A stretch of DNA of 8,604 nucleotides, taken from Oscillibacter sp. GTDB taxonomy: Bacteria > Bacillota > Clostridia > Oscillospirales > Oscillospiraceae. The stretch covers positions 1-8,604 of the forward strand of contig JAAWIL010000079.1 of the NCBI GenBank assembly GCA_022796315.1, given 5' to 3'. Shown here one piece after another: positions 1-6,278 of this stretch. Positions within the stretch are counted from its first letter, which is position 1. Each line of letters starts with the position of its first letter. The notes below the pieces were generated by a model that was given only the letters and a program-made list of their open reading frames with translations, was not told where the DNA came from and searched no databases. Both the position numbers and the translations under genes were made by a program.

Positions 1-99
1 TCGCAGGAATCCTGACGGATTTCAAGAGTTTCTGACGCAGCCAGACGAAAAATTTTCCGTCAAGATGCGTGCCGGCGCCTATTGGTACAGCTTCTAATA
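1..99. repeat. Left copy of an interspersed hairpin repeat (partial)
   Basis: Bases 3-26 closely match bases 8580-8603 at the other end of the window, in the same orientation (core CAGG-N-ATCCTGACGGAT). The core folds into a 5-bp hairpin: AATCC (8-12), TGAC loop, GGATT (17-21). A second hairpin follows, with outer arms ACGCA (35-39) and TGCGT (66-70) and inner arms GACG (44-47) and CGTC (58-61). No coding frame is convincing here. The outer limit near base 99 is a guess from where the structured, repeat-like sequence stops, and the element starts left of the window. I infer a chromosomal interspersed repeat of the kind common in Oscillospiraceae intergenic regions. Confidence 0.6.
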
Positions 100-336
100 C
101 ATTTGATTCAAGCCGTTTTGCTCACCGCTGCAAACAGCGGCAGCCGCAAAACATGGCACATATTGCTTCCGACCTTTCAGTTCGGAAGTAATATTCCGGG
201 CCTGCTGCTCCGTATTTCACCGGCTCCTCCGCCTGTCAGAGGGAGCGCGTGGGTGCGGCGCCGCCCTGCTGCAAGGAATTTTTTCCGGCAAACCGGAAAT
301 AGTCTGTTTATAGTCAGCGCAAAGGAGGCATGGAGC
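100..336 (+). other. Non-coding, hairpin-rich region upstream of the acylase
   Basis: No supported gene is seen. The acylase frame stays open through it, but the encoded peptide resembles nothing and lacks a ribosome binding site. Visible structure: a two-part stem at 115-152 (GTTTTGC/GCAAAAC outside, CCGCTG/CAGCGG inside, CAAA loop); CTTCCGA (166-172) pairing with TCGGAAG (182-188); and TTTCCGG (282-288), CAAA, CCGGAAA (293-299). A weak -10-like TATAGT sits at 309-314 without a good -35, so the promoter is unresolved. The acylase ribosome binding site AAAGGAGG is at 321-328, eight bases before the ATG at 337. The hairpins could be leader structure or an operator; I cannot tell which. Confidence 0.4.
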
Positions 337-1338
337 ATGAAGTTCGGATGCAGCAGCTTTTCATGGGTCACAGCGGATGGACGCCACCTCTTGGGGCGGA
401 CCTATGACCAGTTCGGGGACCTGCGGGCCAACCGTGTTCTCGGCGTCCCCCAGAAGGTCCCCTGCGCCCCCGGTCTCCGGTTGGATGACCGCGCGCTGCC
501 GGGCCGGTACAGCTACACCGGCATGGCGGTGCTGGGGTTTGGGGAGCCGATTCTGGTGGACGGTGTCAACAGCGCCGGGCTGATGGGGGCGCTTCTCCAC
601 TACCCGGAGTACGCCGTGTACGAGAAGGCCGCCAAACCCGGGACCATCTCCGTCCACCCCGGCCGTCTGCTGGCCTGGCTCCTCAGCCGGTGCGCCAGCG
701 CGGCGGAGGCCATCGGAGTCCTGGGGCAGACCACCCTGATAGACGAGCCGATTCAGGGCAAGCCCCTGTCCGCCCACTATCTCCTGAGCGACCGGACCGG
801 CGAGGCCGTCATCCTGGAGCCGGACCCAGGCGGGCTGTCCGTACACCGGAACACCATCGGCGTACTGACCAACAGCCCCGGCTATCTGTGGCACCGGACC
901 AATCTGCGGAACTTCGTAGGGGTCACCAACCTGCCGAACCGCCCTCAGACCATCGCCGGCCACCAGATCCGGGAGTTTGGCGAGCGGCTGGGCGGCGGCT
1001 CCGGCCTGCCGGGGGACTACTCCTCACCCTCCCGCTTCGTGCGTCTGGCCTTCTTAAAAGAGTTCGCTGTCCGCGGCGCGGATGAACTGGACGGGGTCTC
1101 CCGGATGTTCCGGGCCTTTGCCCCGGTGGACATCCCCGAGGGCCTGGCCAAAGGGGACCCGGAGGACGGCGCCTATGAGCAGACTCTCTGCACCAGTGTG
1201 ATGTGCGCCGAGAGCGGCGTCTATTACTTCGCCTCCGCCCAGAACCGGCGGATCTCCGCCGTCCGGCCGTTGGGACCGGGGCGGAATGTGCGGTATTTTG
1301 ACCTGGGAGATCTCCAGGACATCGACTGGCGGAATTAG
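337..1338 (+). CDS. Penicillin V acylase / bile salt hydrolase family amidase
   Basis: A 333-residue linear-amide C-N hydrolase of the choloylglycine hydrolase family (Ntn hydrolases). Such enzymes cut the amide bond of penicillin V, conjugated bile salts or N-acyl amino acids and homoserine lactones. The start MKFGCSS follows AAAGGAGG by eight bases. Cys5 would become the N-terminal nucleophile after autocatalytic loss of four residues, as in Bacillus (Lysinibacillus) sphaericus penicillin V acylase, whose precursor begins MLGCSS. Matching active-site positions are Arg21, Asp24, Asn179 (in TNSPGY) and Arg233 (in SPSRFVR). The family stretches DGVN-GLMGA (75-85), SPGY-WH-TNLR (180-191), SGLPGD (222-227) and TSVMCA (286-291) are all present and length is normal. 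Where I recall Tyr82 in the B. sphaericus enzyme, this protein has His88. No signal peptide is seen, so it is probably cytoplasmic. Family assignment is firm; the substrate is open. The gene is convergent with the symporter operon. Confidence 0.93.
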   Translation: MKFGCSSFSWVTADGRHLLGRTYDQFGDLRANRVLGVPQKVPCAPGLRLDDRALPGRYSYTGMAVLGFGEPILVDGVNSAGLMGALLHYPEYAVYEKAAKPGTISVHPGRLLAWLLSRCASAAEAIGVLGQTTLIDEPIQGKPLSAHYLLSDRTGEAVILEPDPGGLSVHRNTIGVLTNSPGYLWHRTNLRNFVGVTNLPNRPQTIAGHQIREFGERLGGGSGLPGDYSSPSRFVRLAFLKEFAVRGADELDGVSRMFRAFAPVDIPEGLAKGDPEDGAYEQTLCTSVMCAESGVYYFASAQNRRISAVRPLGPGRNVRYFDLGDLQDIDWRN

Positions 1339-1349
1339 GGGGAGAGAAC

Positions 1350-1380
1350 GGGGAGCCGGCGCCGTTGGCGTCAGCTCCCC
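1350..1380. terminator. Hairpin between convergent genes, probable bidirectional terminator
   Basis: GGGGAGC (1350-1356) pairs with GCTCCCC (1374-1380), and inside it CGCC (1360-1363) pairs with GGCG (1367-1370). It lies 11 bases after the acylase stop and 26 bases past the nitrilase stop on the other strand. Neither side has a long T run, so termination strength is uncertain. Confidence 0.55.
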
Positions 1381-1406
1381 GCTTCGCAGTTTAGGAGCGC
1401 ATCCCA

Positions 1407-2234
1407 TCAATGGGGCTTGACAAGCTCCCCATAGACATCCGGCCGTCTGTCCCGGAAGAAGGTATAGTACCTGGCCCGCTCCTTCTGGGTCACGGACAGA
1501 TCAATCTCCGCGGAGATGATTCCCTCCTTCCGCTGGTCCAGCGCGGCAATCTCCCGGCCAATGGGGTCCATGATCTTGCTGTGTCCGAAAAAGCTCAGGG
1601 TCTTCCCGTCGTCCCCGATCCGGTTGGCGGCCACCAGATGCAGCGTATTGTCAAAGGCCCGCGCCTTGGTAATCAGATCCCAGTCCTCCGCGTAGGGGTC
1701 CTCCCAGTTGGTGCTGACAATCAGGAGATCCACTCCCCGCAGGGCATAGCACCGCGCCACCTCCGGGAAGCCCGTATCCCAGCAGATCATGATGCCCAAT
1801 TTGCCGATCTCCGTGTCAAAGACCGGGAAATCACAGCCGGCGCGGCACCACCGTTTTTCATCCGCGAAGGGATGTACCTTCCGGTAGGTCCCCAGGGGCT
1901 TGCCGCTGCTGTCAATCAGCACCGCCGCGTTGTACAGTACATCCGTCAAAACAGGGTCCCGCTCCGGGAATCCATAGACCAGGTGAACATGATATTTCTT
2001 GGCCAGTTCTCCCATGACCCGCATACTCTCGCCGTCCGGCAGCGTCTCAGCCATTTCCTGGAACATCGCCGGATCGCCCTCATAGCCGGAGGTCATCAGC
2101 TCCGGAAAGACGATCAGCTGTGTTTTGGAATGCCGCTCCATCACCTGTTCCACATAGGACTTCATTTTGTCCAGATTGTACTGCTTATCACCCAGCTTGG
2201 GCAGCAGCTGCGCGCAAGATACTGTGATTTTCAT
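1407..2234 (-). CDS. Nitrilase-superfamily carbon-nitrogen hydrolase (amidohydrolase)
   Basis: A 275-residue cytoplasmic enzyme of the CN-hydrolase (nitrilase) fold. Such enzymes hydrolyse amides, carbamoyl groups or nitriles through a Glu-Lys-Cys triad. All three are visible: Glu45 (VFPELMTSG), Lys119 (YRKVHPF) and Cys151 (GIMICWDTGFPE), plus the second conserved Glu126 (ADEKRW). Length is typical for a single-domain member. The frame stays open 36 codons further upstream, but I place the start at 2234 because MKITVSCAQ is the usual family N-terminus and AGGAGG lies five bases before it. It is the last gene of an operon, 58 bases after a small membrane protein gene and downstream of a sodium symporter, so it probably acts on the imported compound. 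It could be a carbamoyl or ureido hydrolase, an omega-amidase-like enzyme or another amidase; the sequence does not decide this. Confidence 0.9.
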   Translation of the reverse strand: MKITVSCAQLLPKLGDKQYNLDKMKSYVEQVMERHSKTQLIVFPELMTSGYEGDPAMFQEMAETLPDGESMRVMGELAKKYHVHLVYGFPERDPVLTDVLYNAAVLIDSSGKPLGTYRKVHPFADEKRWCRAGCDFPVFDTEIGKLGIMICWDTGFPEVARCYALRGVDLLIVSTNWEDPYAEDWDLITKARAFDNTLHLVAANRIGDDGKTLSFFGHSKIMDPIGREIAALDQRKEGIISAEIDLSVTQKERARYYTFFRDRRPDVYGELVKPH

Positions 2235-2292
2235 GCTATCCTCCTGTCCGGCGGGTCGTTCGCGCCCGCTCCACTCCGCCTGTTCCCGGCGG

Positions 2293-2415
2293 TCATTTTT
2301 TGAAGAGAATCCCTGCCAGCTCCTTGATCGCGGGCACCGCAATCAGAACAACGCCCACCACGAACCAGGCGTACGCGCCCCACAGGACCACTGCCAATGT
2401 ACCTTGACTAATCAT
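2293..2415 (-). CDS. Small single-helix membrane protein, probable symporter accessory subunit
   Basis: A 40-residue protein starting MISQGTLAVV and ending AGILFKK. Residues 7-30 form one hydrophobic helix rich in Val, Ala, Trp and Gly, and the tail is short and basic. An excellent ribosome binding site (GGAGG, 2423-2427) lies seven bases before the ATG, directly after the symporter stop codon; 14 bases separate stop and start. The tight coupling to a sodium:solute symporter fits known cases where SSS or NSS transporters have a very small partner peptide (for example MetS with MetP). I do not recognise the sequence itself as a named family. The role as a transporter subunit or stabiliser is inferred from position, size and topology. 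It is short enough to be missed by automated gene calling. Confidence 0.8.
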   Translation of the reverse strand: MISQGTLAVVLWGAYAWFVVGVVLIAVPAIKELAGILFKK

Positions 2416-2429
2416 ACTCGCTCCTCCTC

Positions 2430-3929
2430 TCAGTGAACCACATGGTCGGGCTCATAGACCTTCAGCTGCGCAAAGTCATACTCATACTTACTGAACACGG
2501 AACCGATTACCACAATCACCGCCGGCACCAGCAGCGCCAGAATATTGCCCACAAACCAGTTGATGTCCTCATTGGGAATCACAAAGAACGCAATCAGACC
2601 GGAGGCCAGGCCGCAGAGAATGGAGACCACCGCAACCGCCGGAGAGGTCTTTTTGCAGTACATGCCGGCAATGAGCGAGCTGGTGGGAGCCGCGAACAGA
2701 ATCCCGCTGAAAATATCCATCATCAGCAGGGACTTGCCCTTCAGCAAAATGGCAGCCACAATCACCACCGCGCTGACCACATAGGTAATCTTGCGGCCAA
2801 AGCCCATCTGCTGCGTCTCTGTCGCCGTGGGGTTGACATACTTCTTGTAGAAGTCCGCCGTAAACAGCGCCTGGGCGCCGGAGAGGCAGCCGCCGCCGGT
2901 GGTCATGCCCGCCATAAACACCATCAGCACAAACATGACGCTGCCAAGGCCTCCGCCGTAAACCAGCTTCATGATGAAGGGGGCCGCCTCGCTGGCCAGG
3001 GTCAGACCGGCGCCCTCGCCTACCCCCATGGAGATCACAGAGCAGCCGAACACGCCGCCGCAGATGATGGGGATCGGCATCCAGGCCACCACAGTGCCAA
3101 TCACATAGGCCCGGAGGAGGGACTTGGAGCTGGCCGTGGCAATGGCCTTGGAGTAGTAGCCCTGGTCCAGCAAAACCTGTCCCATCGCCACCACCACCGC
3201 CGTCAGGCCGTAGCGGAAGCCGCCGCCCGAGGCCAGAGAGAGCGCCTCCGGATTGTAGTTGACATTGGCAGGATTGGTCACCACGTCCACAAGGCCATTG
3301 TAGATGCTCTCCATACCCAGATACCGGAGGATCAAAGGAACGGAGACGATCATAATGATGGAAATAATGAAGAACTGAATCACATCATTGAAAATGGAAC
3401 CCCGCAGGCCCGCCTTGGCAATATACACCGTGACAATGGCCAAGGGCACTGCCGCTCCCACCTCGTAGGGAATGCCAAACATCGAGTTGAAGACGATGCC
3501 GATGCCGACGCCCTGGGCAATCAGCACATAGACAATCACGCCGATTCCAAACACAAAGAAGAGCTTGGAGACGGTCTTTCCATAGCGCTGCTCAATAAAC
3601 TCCGTAAAGGTTGTGCATTTGGGCATCTTGTTTCTCAGATGGAGCACCAGCGGAATCAGCACGAAAAACGGTATGCTGTTGCCCCAGGCATAATTCAATC
3701 CGCCGGAAATGCCGAAGCTCATGCCCGCCTCCGCGGCGCCCATGATGGTAGTCGTCCAGACCCAGGAGACCATGACGCTGGCCGCCACCAGAGAGGAGGG
3801 AATCCCCCGCCCTGCGGCCACAAAATCATCTACGCCCTCAATCGGAAACTTTTTGGACACAAACACAGAAATGCCAATGAAAATGACTGCGAAAACTGCG
3901 AGAATCAGATAACCGTAGTAATCACCCAT
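2430..3929 (-). CDS. Sodium:solute symporter (SSS family, Dur3-like)
   Basis: A 499-residue inner-membrane transporter of the SSS family (TC 2.A.21), which couples uptake of a small solute to sodium. About 13 hydrophobic segments are visible, the first at residues 5-24. Family landmarks: FVAAGRGIPSSLVAAS (36-51) in the unwound first core helix; the AGLRGSIFNDVIQF stretch (173-186), which is the usual SSS signature region; and DQGYYSKAIA (255-264), which resembles the DQ-Y-RAIA stretch of Dur3-type urea transporters. The helix-8 sodium-site stretch reads GMTTGGGCLSGAQALFTADFYKKY (341-364); many relatives have a Ser or Thr pair followed by a different loop. GGGAGG lies 11 bases before the ATG. 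The gene opens the operon and is preceded by a sigma-54 promoter. The substrate could be urea, an amide, a nucleobase-like or other nitrogen compound; the sequence does not show which. Confidence 0.92.
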   Translation of the reverse strand: MGDYYGYLILAVFAVIFIGISVFVSKKFPIEGVDDFVAAGRGIPSSLVAASVMVSWVWTTTIMGAAEAGMSFGISGGLNYAWGNSIPFFVLIPLVLHLRNKMPKCTTFTEFIEQRYGKTVSKLFFVFGIGVIVYVLIAQGVGIGIVFNSMFGIPYEVGAAVPLAIVTVYIAKAGLRGSIFNDVIQFFIISIIMIVSVPLILRYLGMESIYNGLVDVVTNPANVNYNPEALSLASGGGFRYGLTAVVVAMGQVLLDQGYYSKAIATASSKSLLRAYVIGTVVAWMPIPIICGGVFGCSVISMGVGEGAGLTLASEAAPFIMKLVYGGGLGSVMFVLMVFMAGMTTGGGCLSGAQALFTADFYKKYVNPTATETQQMGFGRKITYVVSAVVIVAAILLKGKSLLMMDIFSGILFAAPTSSLIAGMYCKKTSPAVAVVSILCGLASGLIAFFVIPNEDINWFVGNILALLVPAVIVVIGSVFSKYEYDFAQLKVYEPDHVVH

Positions 3930-3956
3930 TGCTGCAGAGTCCTCCCTTTTGTTGAA

Positions 3957-3984
3957 TCAAACACATCGTCTGCGCAGACTTTGA
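3957..3984 (-). promoter_or_regulatory. Hairpin/palindrome in the symporter mRNA leader
   Basis: GTCTGCGCAGAC (3968-3979) is a perfect 12-bp palindrome. Outside it, TCAAA (3957-3961) can pair with TTTGA (3980-3984), with six unpaired bases on one side. It falls about 10-35 bases downstream of the predicted sigma-54 start point and before the ribosome binding site. It may be an RNA hairpin affecting translation or stability, or a protein-binding site. The symmetry is seen directly; the function is unknown. Confidence 0.4.
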
Positions 3985-4003
3985 GTTTCTAATCCGGATA
4001 TAT

Positions 4004-4020
4004 AGCAATCTTTATGCCAA
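4004..4020 (-). promoter_or_regulatory. Sigma-54 (-24/-12) promoter of the symporter operon
   Basis: On the minus strand the sequence reads TTGGCATAAAGATTGCT, against the sigma-54 consensus TTGGCACNNNNNTTGCW. The invariant GG (-24) and GC (-12) are present with the required 10 bases between them; the only core mismatch is T for C in GGCAC. Transcription should start near 3993, giving a leader of about 64 bases to the ATG at 3929. The neighbouring gene encodes a sigma-54 activator, which strongly supports the call. Confidence 0.85.
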
Positions 4021-4080
4021 CTGCTCCTTCTCCGCGCACCTAGTGTTTTCAAGGATTTCCGGGAATCCCCTGCTCTTTTG

Positions 4081-4098
4081 TGTTAAGAAATCTGTACA
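4081..4098. promoter_or_regulatory. Upstream activator box 1 (TGT-N12-ACA)
   Basis: TGTTAAGAAATCTGTACA agrees at 14 of 18 positions with the perfect box at 4163-4180 and keeps the outer TGT...ACA and the central GAAATC. It lies roughly 90-105 bases upstream of the predicted sigma-54 start, a usual enhancer distance. It is probably bound by the adjacent activator. Confidence 0.6.
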
Positions 4099-4162
4099 CC
4101 TCCCTGTCTCTTTTTCGGTGGAAGCGCCTGGGGCCCAGGTCGTTCCCCGCGGCAAGGCGGAG

Positions 4163-4180
4163 TGTAACGAAATCGTTACA
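4163..4180. promoter_or_regulatory. Upstream activator box 2, perfect palindrome
   Basis: TGTAACGAAATCGTTACA has exact 8-bp inverted arms (4163-4170 and 4173-4180) around AA. It lies about 170-190 bases upstream of the predicted start. The layout equals that of the TyrR box (TGTAAA-N6-TTTACA), the operator of another Fis-helix AAA+ regulator. Binding by the adjacent activator is inferred. Confidence 0.7.
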
Positions 4181-4181
4181 G

Positions 4182-4199
4182 TGTAAACTTTTCATTACG
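4182..4199. promoter_or_regulatory. Upstream activator box 3, degenerate
   Basis: TGTAA (4182-4186), eight bases, then TTACG (4195-4199) repeats the TGTAA-N8-TTAC frame of box 2, starting 19 bases further on. Its centre is not symmetric. The two adjacent boxes lie nearly two helical turns apart on the same DNA face, which would suit cooperative oligomer binding. Confidence 0.45.
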
Positions 4200-4232
4200 C
4201 CCCGCCTCATCCATTGTGAAAACTGCACCATT

Positions 4233-5669
4233 TTATCTTTTTAAAATCCCGTATTTGAGCATTTTGTTATAAAGCGCTGTTCGAGAAATCTTCAGCAGCT
4301 TCGCCGCCAGGCTCCGGTTATCCTGGGTCAGTTCCAGGGCCCGCCGGATTGCCTCCGCCTCCGCGCGGGCCCGCACCTGCTCCAGAGGGGACTCCCCTGA
4401 AAAATCCACATGCACCCGCTTTTCCAGCACCCTGGAAACGAAGCTGTCAAAGTGCTCCAGCTCCAGGATGTCACCCTGGCAGATGTTCATCGCGTGTTCC
4501 AGCACATTATTGAGCTCCCGCACATTTCCCGGCCAGTCGTAGCTGTAAAAGAGCTCCATCACCTCTTTGGAGACTCCCCGAACCTCCTTGGTCATCTCCC
4601 TGCTGAGCTTCTTCAGCTGAAAATTCACCAGCAGCGGGATGTCCTCCTTCCGCTCCATCAGCGGCGGAAGGTGTACCTCCACCACGTTGAGTCGGTAATA
4701 GAGGTCCTCCCGGAACCGTCCCTCCTCCACCAATTTCCAAAGATCCTTATTGGTGGCGGCCAGGACCCGGATATCCACCGGCTTTGTCCCGCCGCCGATC
4801 CGGGTGACCTCCCGCTCCTGCAGCACCCGGAGCAGCTTGGGCTGAATGTGATAGGGGAGCTGATCCACCTCGTCCAAAAAGATGGTGCTCCTATCGGCCA
4901 TTTCAAATTTCCCGGTTCGCCCGCCGCGCTTCGCGCCGGTGAAGGAGCCCTCCTCATAGCCGAAGAGCTCACTCTCCACCAGGGACTCCGGAATGGCCGC
5001 GCAGTTGATCTCGATCATGGGATACTTGCAGCGGAGGCTGAGATTGTGGATCGAGTGCGCCACCATCTCCTTGCCGCAGCCGGTCTTCCCCGTAATCAGC
5101 ACCGTGGAATTGGACTCGCTGATCTTGCCGATCTGCATCCGCAGCGCAATCATCGCCTGACTTTTTCCGATGATGTCCGCTACGCAATACTTGATGGCAT
5201 GCTGCTTTTTGCTGGTCTCGTACATGGACTGAAACGTGTCCTGGAGATTGAGAAACCCCTTCTCCGCATAGCCCGTCAGCTTATCCAGAAAATCCTTGAT
5301 CTCCTGCCCGTTGGTGAAAATATCGTAATCTATGGCGCCGATCCGCCGGTCATCCCGATAGAGGCTTTTGATCTTCGCGATGTTGGTCACCCCAGAGGCA
5401 AAATAGAAACAGGTCTCATCAAAACGCCCATGTTCTACCGCGTTGCCGATCTTAGAGGCCGGGTGAACCTCGCTGATGTGCTTCCCCACCACCACATCTG
5501 GGAGGGGGCGTTTGTTGTAGGCCTCTACAACGGGGAACATGCCGGGAGAGAGATACTTGATGCGGCCCTGTTCATCCACAATGACCAGATTGTCAATGGT
5601 GTCAAATACCAGACGGCACTCCTCCAGCGTCATGTCAAAGTAATTGGAGGGGATTTTGGCCTCTGACAT
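4233..5669 (-). CDS. Sigma-54-dependent activator (PAS, AAA+, Fis-type HTH)
   Basis: A 478-residue cytoplasmic enhancer-binding protein that remodels sigma-54 RNA polymerase with ATP. An N-terminal PAS-like sensor spans about residues 18-125 (NLVIVDEQGRIKYLSPG at 27-43). The AAA+ domain follows at about 165-400: Walker A GKTGCGKE (194-201), the sigma-54 contact loop as GSFTGA (241-246; classic GAFTGA), Walker B TIFLDEVDQ (262-270), and RFREDLYYRLNVV (318-330). The C-terminal Fis-type helix-turn-helix is NRSLAAKLLKISRTALYNKM (451-470). There is no phosphoreceiver domain, so it probably senses a ligand directly. An in-frame ATG 18 bases upstream exists, but GGAGG (5677-5681) lies seven bases before the ATG at 5669, so I use that one. 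The gene lies just upstream of the symporter operon on the same strand, with enhancer boxes between them; it probably controls that operon. The ligand is unknown. Confidence 0.95.
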   Translation of the reverse strand: MSEAKIPSNYFDMTLEECRLVFDTIDNLVIVDEQGRIKYLSPGMFPVVEAYNKRPLPDVVVGKHISEVHPASKIGNAVEHGRFDETCFYFASGVTNIAKIKSLYRDDRRIGAIDYDIFTNGQEIKDFLDKLTGYAEKGFLNLQDTFQSMYETSKKQHAIKYCVADIIGKSQAMIALRMQIGKISESNSTVLITGKTGCGKEMVAHSIHNLSLRCKYPMIEINCAAIPESLVESELFGYEEGSFTGAKRGGRTGKFEMADRSTIFLDEVDQLPYHIQPKLLRVLQEREVTRIGGGTKPVDIRVLAATNKDLWKLVEEGRFREDLYYRLNVVEVHLPPLMERKEDIPLLVNFQLKKLSREMTKEVRGVSKEVMELFYSYDWPGNVRELNNVLEHAMNICQGDILELEHFDSFVSRVLEKRVHVDFSGESPLEQVRARAEAEAIRRALELTQDNRSLAAKLLKISRTALYNKMLKYGILKR

Positions 5670-6278
5670 ACGATGTCCTCCTCTCATCCTCTCAAAATGA
5701 ACTCCTATGCTTGGGGAAACCTTCCGTCAACCTATAGCAGCCGTCAAAAATATCGCCAAGTGTTGACAGCGGTGGTATCCCGGAAGCAGGAGATGATACT
5801 GTGCCGCACAACGAAGCACGAGAATATGGATGCGAATCAAGCGTTAAAACGGGGCAGAAAATGCAAGTATGCGTCAAACAAATCTCATAAACTTCTGTTA
5901 CGCTGGCTGCGACAATAGTAGCATGGTCCAAGCAGTAATGCAACGTCAAAGCAACCATTTCCGTCCCCAATTTACGGATGAGGCGTGTATCACAGTATCC
6001 CTGCGGGGCATCAGCCAACGGAGATTCCCGCAGAAGACGATCTGCAAGTATAGAAAAAACCACATGCCGGAATGGTTTCCAAATCCGCCCAGCTATCCAG
6101 CATTTTCTGACCGGCCGAACCGGCTGGCTCCGGTGTTCCAGGCCCTGGCGGAGTATTGGCTGGGTATCATTGGGGCCGCCGGTGCACTGGGGGCTTGGGG
6201 GCCTTCGGCCGCCAGCAGGCTGCACCAGGTATATACCGGTGCATTGCTTGCAAAGCAGGTGAGACCATACAATGGCGC
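5670..6278. other. Long intergenic region without a convincing gene
   Basis: About 600 bases between the divergent regulator and small-membrane-protein units. Open frames exist on both strands, but none has a ribosome binding site or a protein I recognise. The regulator promoter should lie in the first 100 bases; the best candidate on the minus strand is TTGACG (5725-5730) with a poor -10 near 5702, which is weak. Visible structure: CTGCGGG (6001-6007) pairing with CCCGCAG (6027-6033); a nested set at 6181-6226 (GGTGCA/TGCACC, CTGG/CCAG, GGCC-TTC-GGCC); a direct repeat CCGGTGCA-TG at 6179-6189 and 6236-6246; and the palindrome GGTATATACC at 6228-6237. It could hold a structured RNA or decayed coding sequence. 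Confidence 0.4.

Noticed and set aside
154..167. TGGCAC...TTGCT resembling a sigma-54 promoter ahead of the acylase
   Set aside because: Only 8 bases separate GG and GC; sigma-54 promoters need 10.
82..336. N-terminal extension of the acylase frame
   Set aside because: It starts at a TTG without a ribosome binding site and would bury the nucleophile Cys5 behind about 89 residues; the ATG at 337 has AAAGGAGG and the family N-terminus.
2433..3992. 519-codon plus-strand frame opposite the symporter
   Set aside because: Its His-, Asn- and Gln-rich translation is the usual antisense shadow of a hydrophobic GC-biased gene; the minus-strand protein is clearly an SSS transporter.
4049..4231. 60-codon minus-strand frame between the activator and the symporter
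   Set aside because: No ribosome binding site, no recognisable protein, and it covers the enhancer boxes.
5741..5760. Minus-strand CTTGGCG...TTTGA resembling a sigma-54 promoter upstream of the activator gene
   Set aside because: Spacing is right, but the -12 element reads GA in place of the invariant GC.
5692..6225. 177-codon minus-strand frame upstream of the activator
   Set aside because: No ribosome binding site, low-complexity translation with no motif, and it occupies the likely promoter region.
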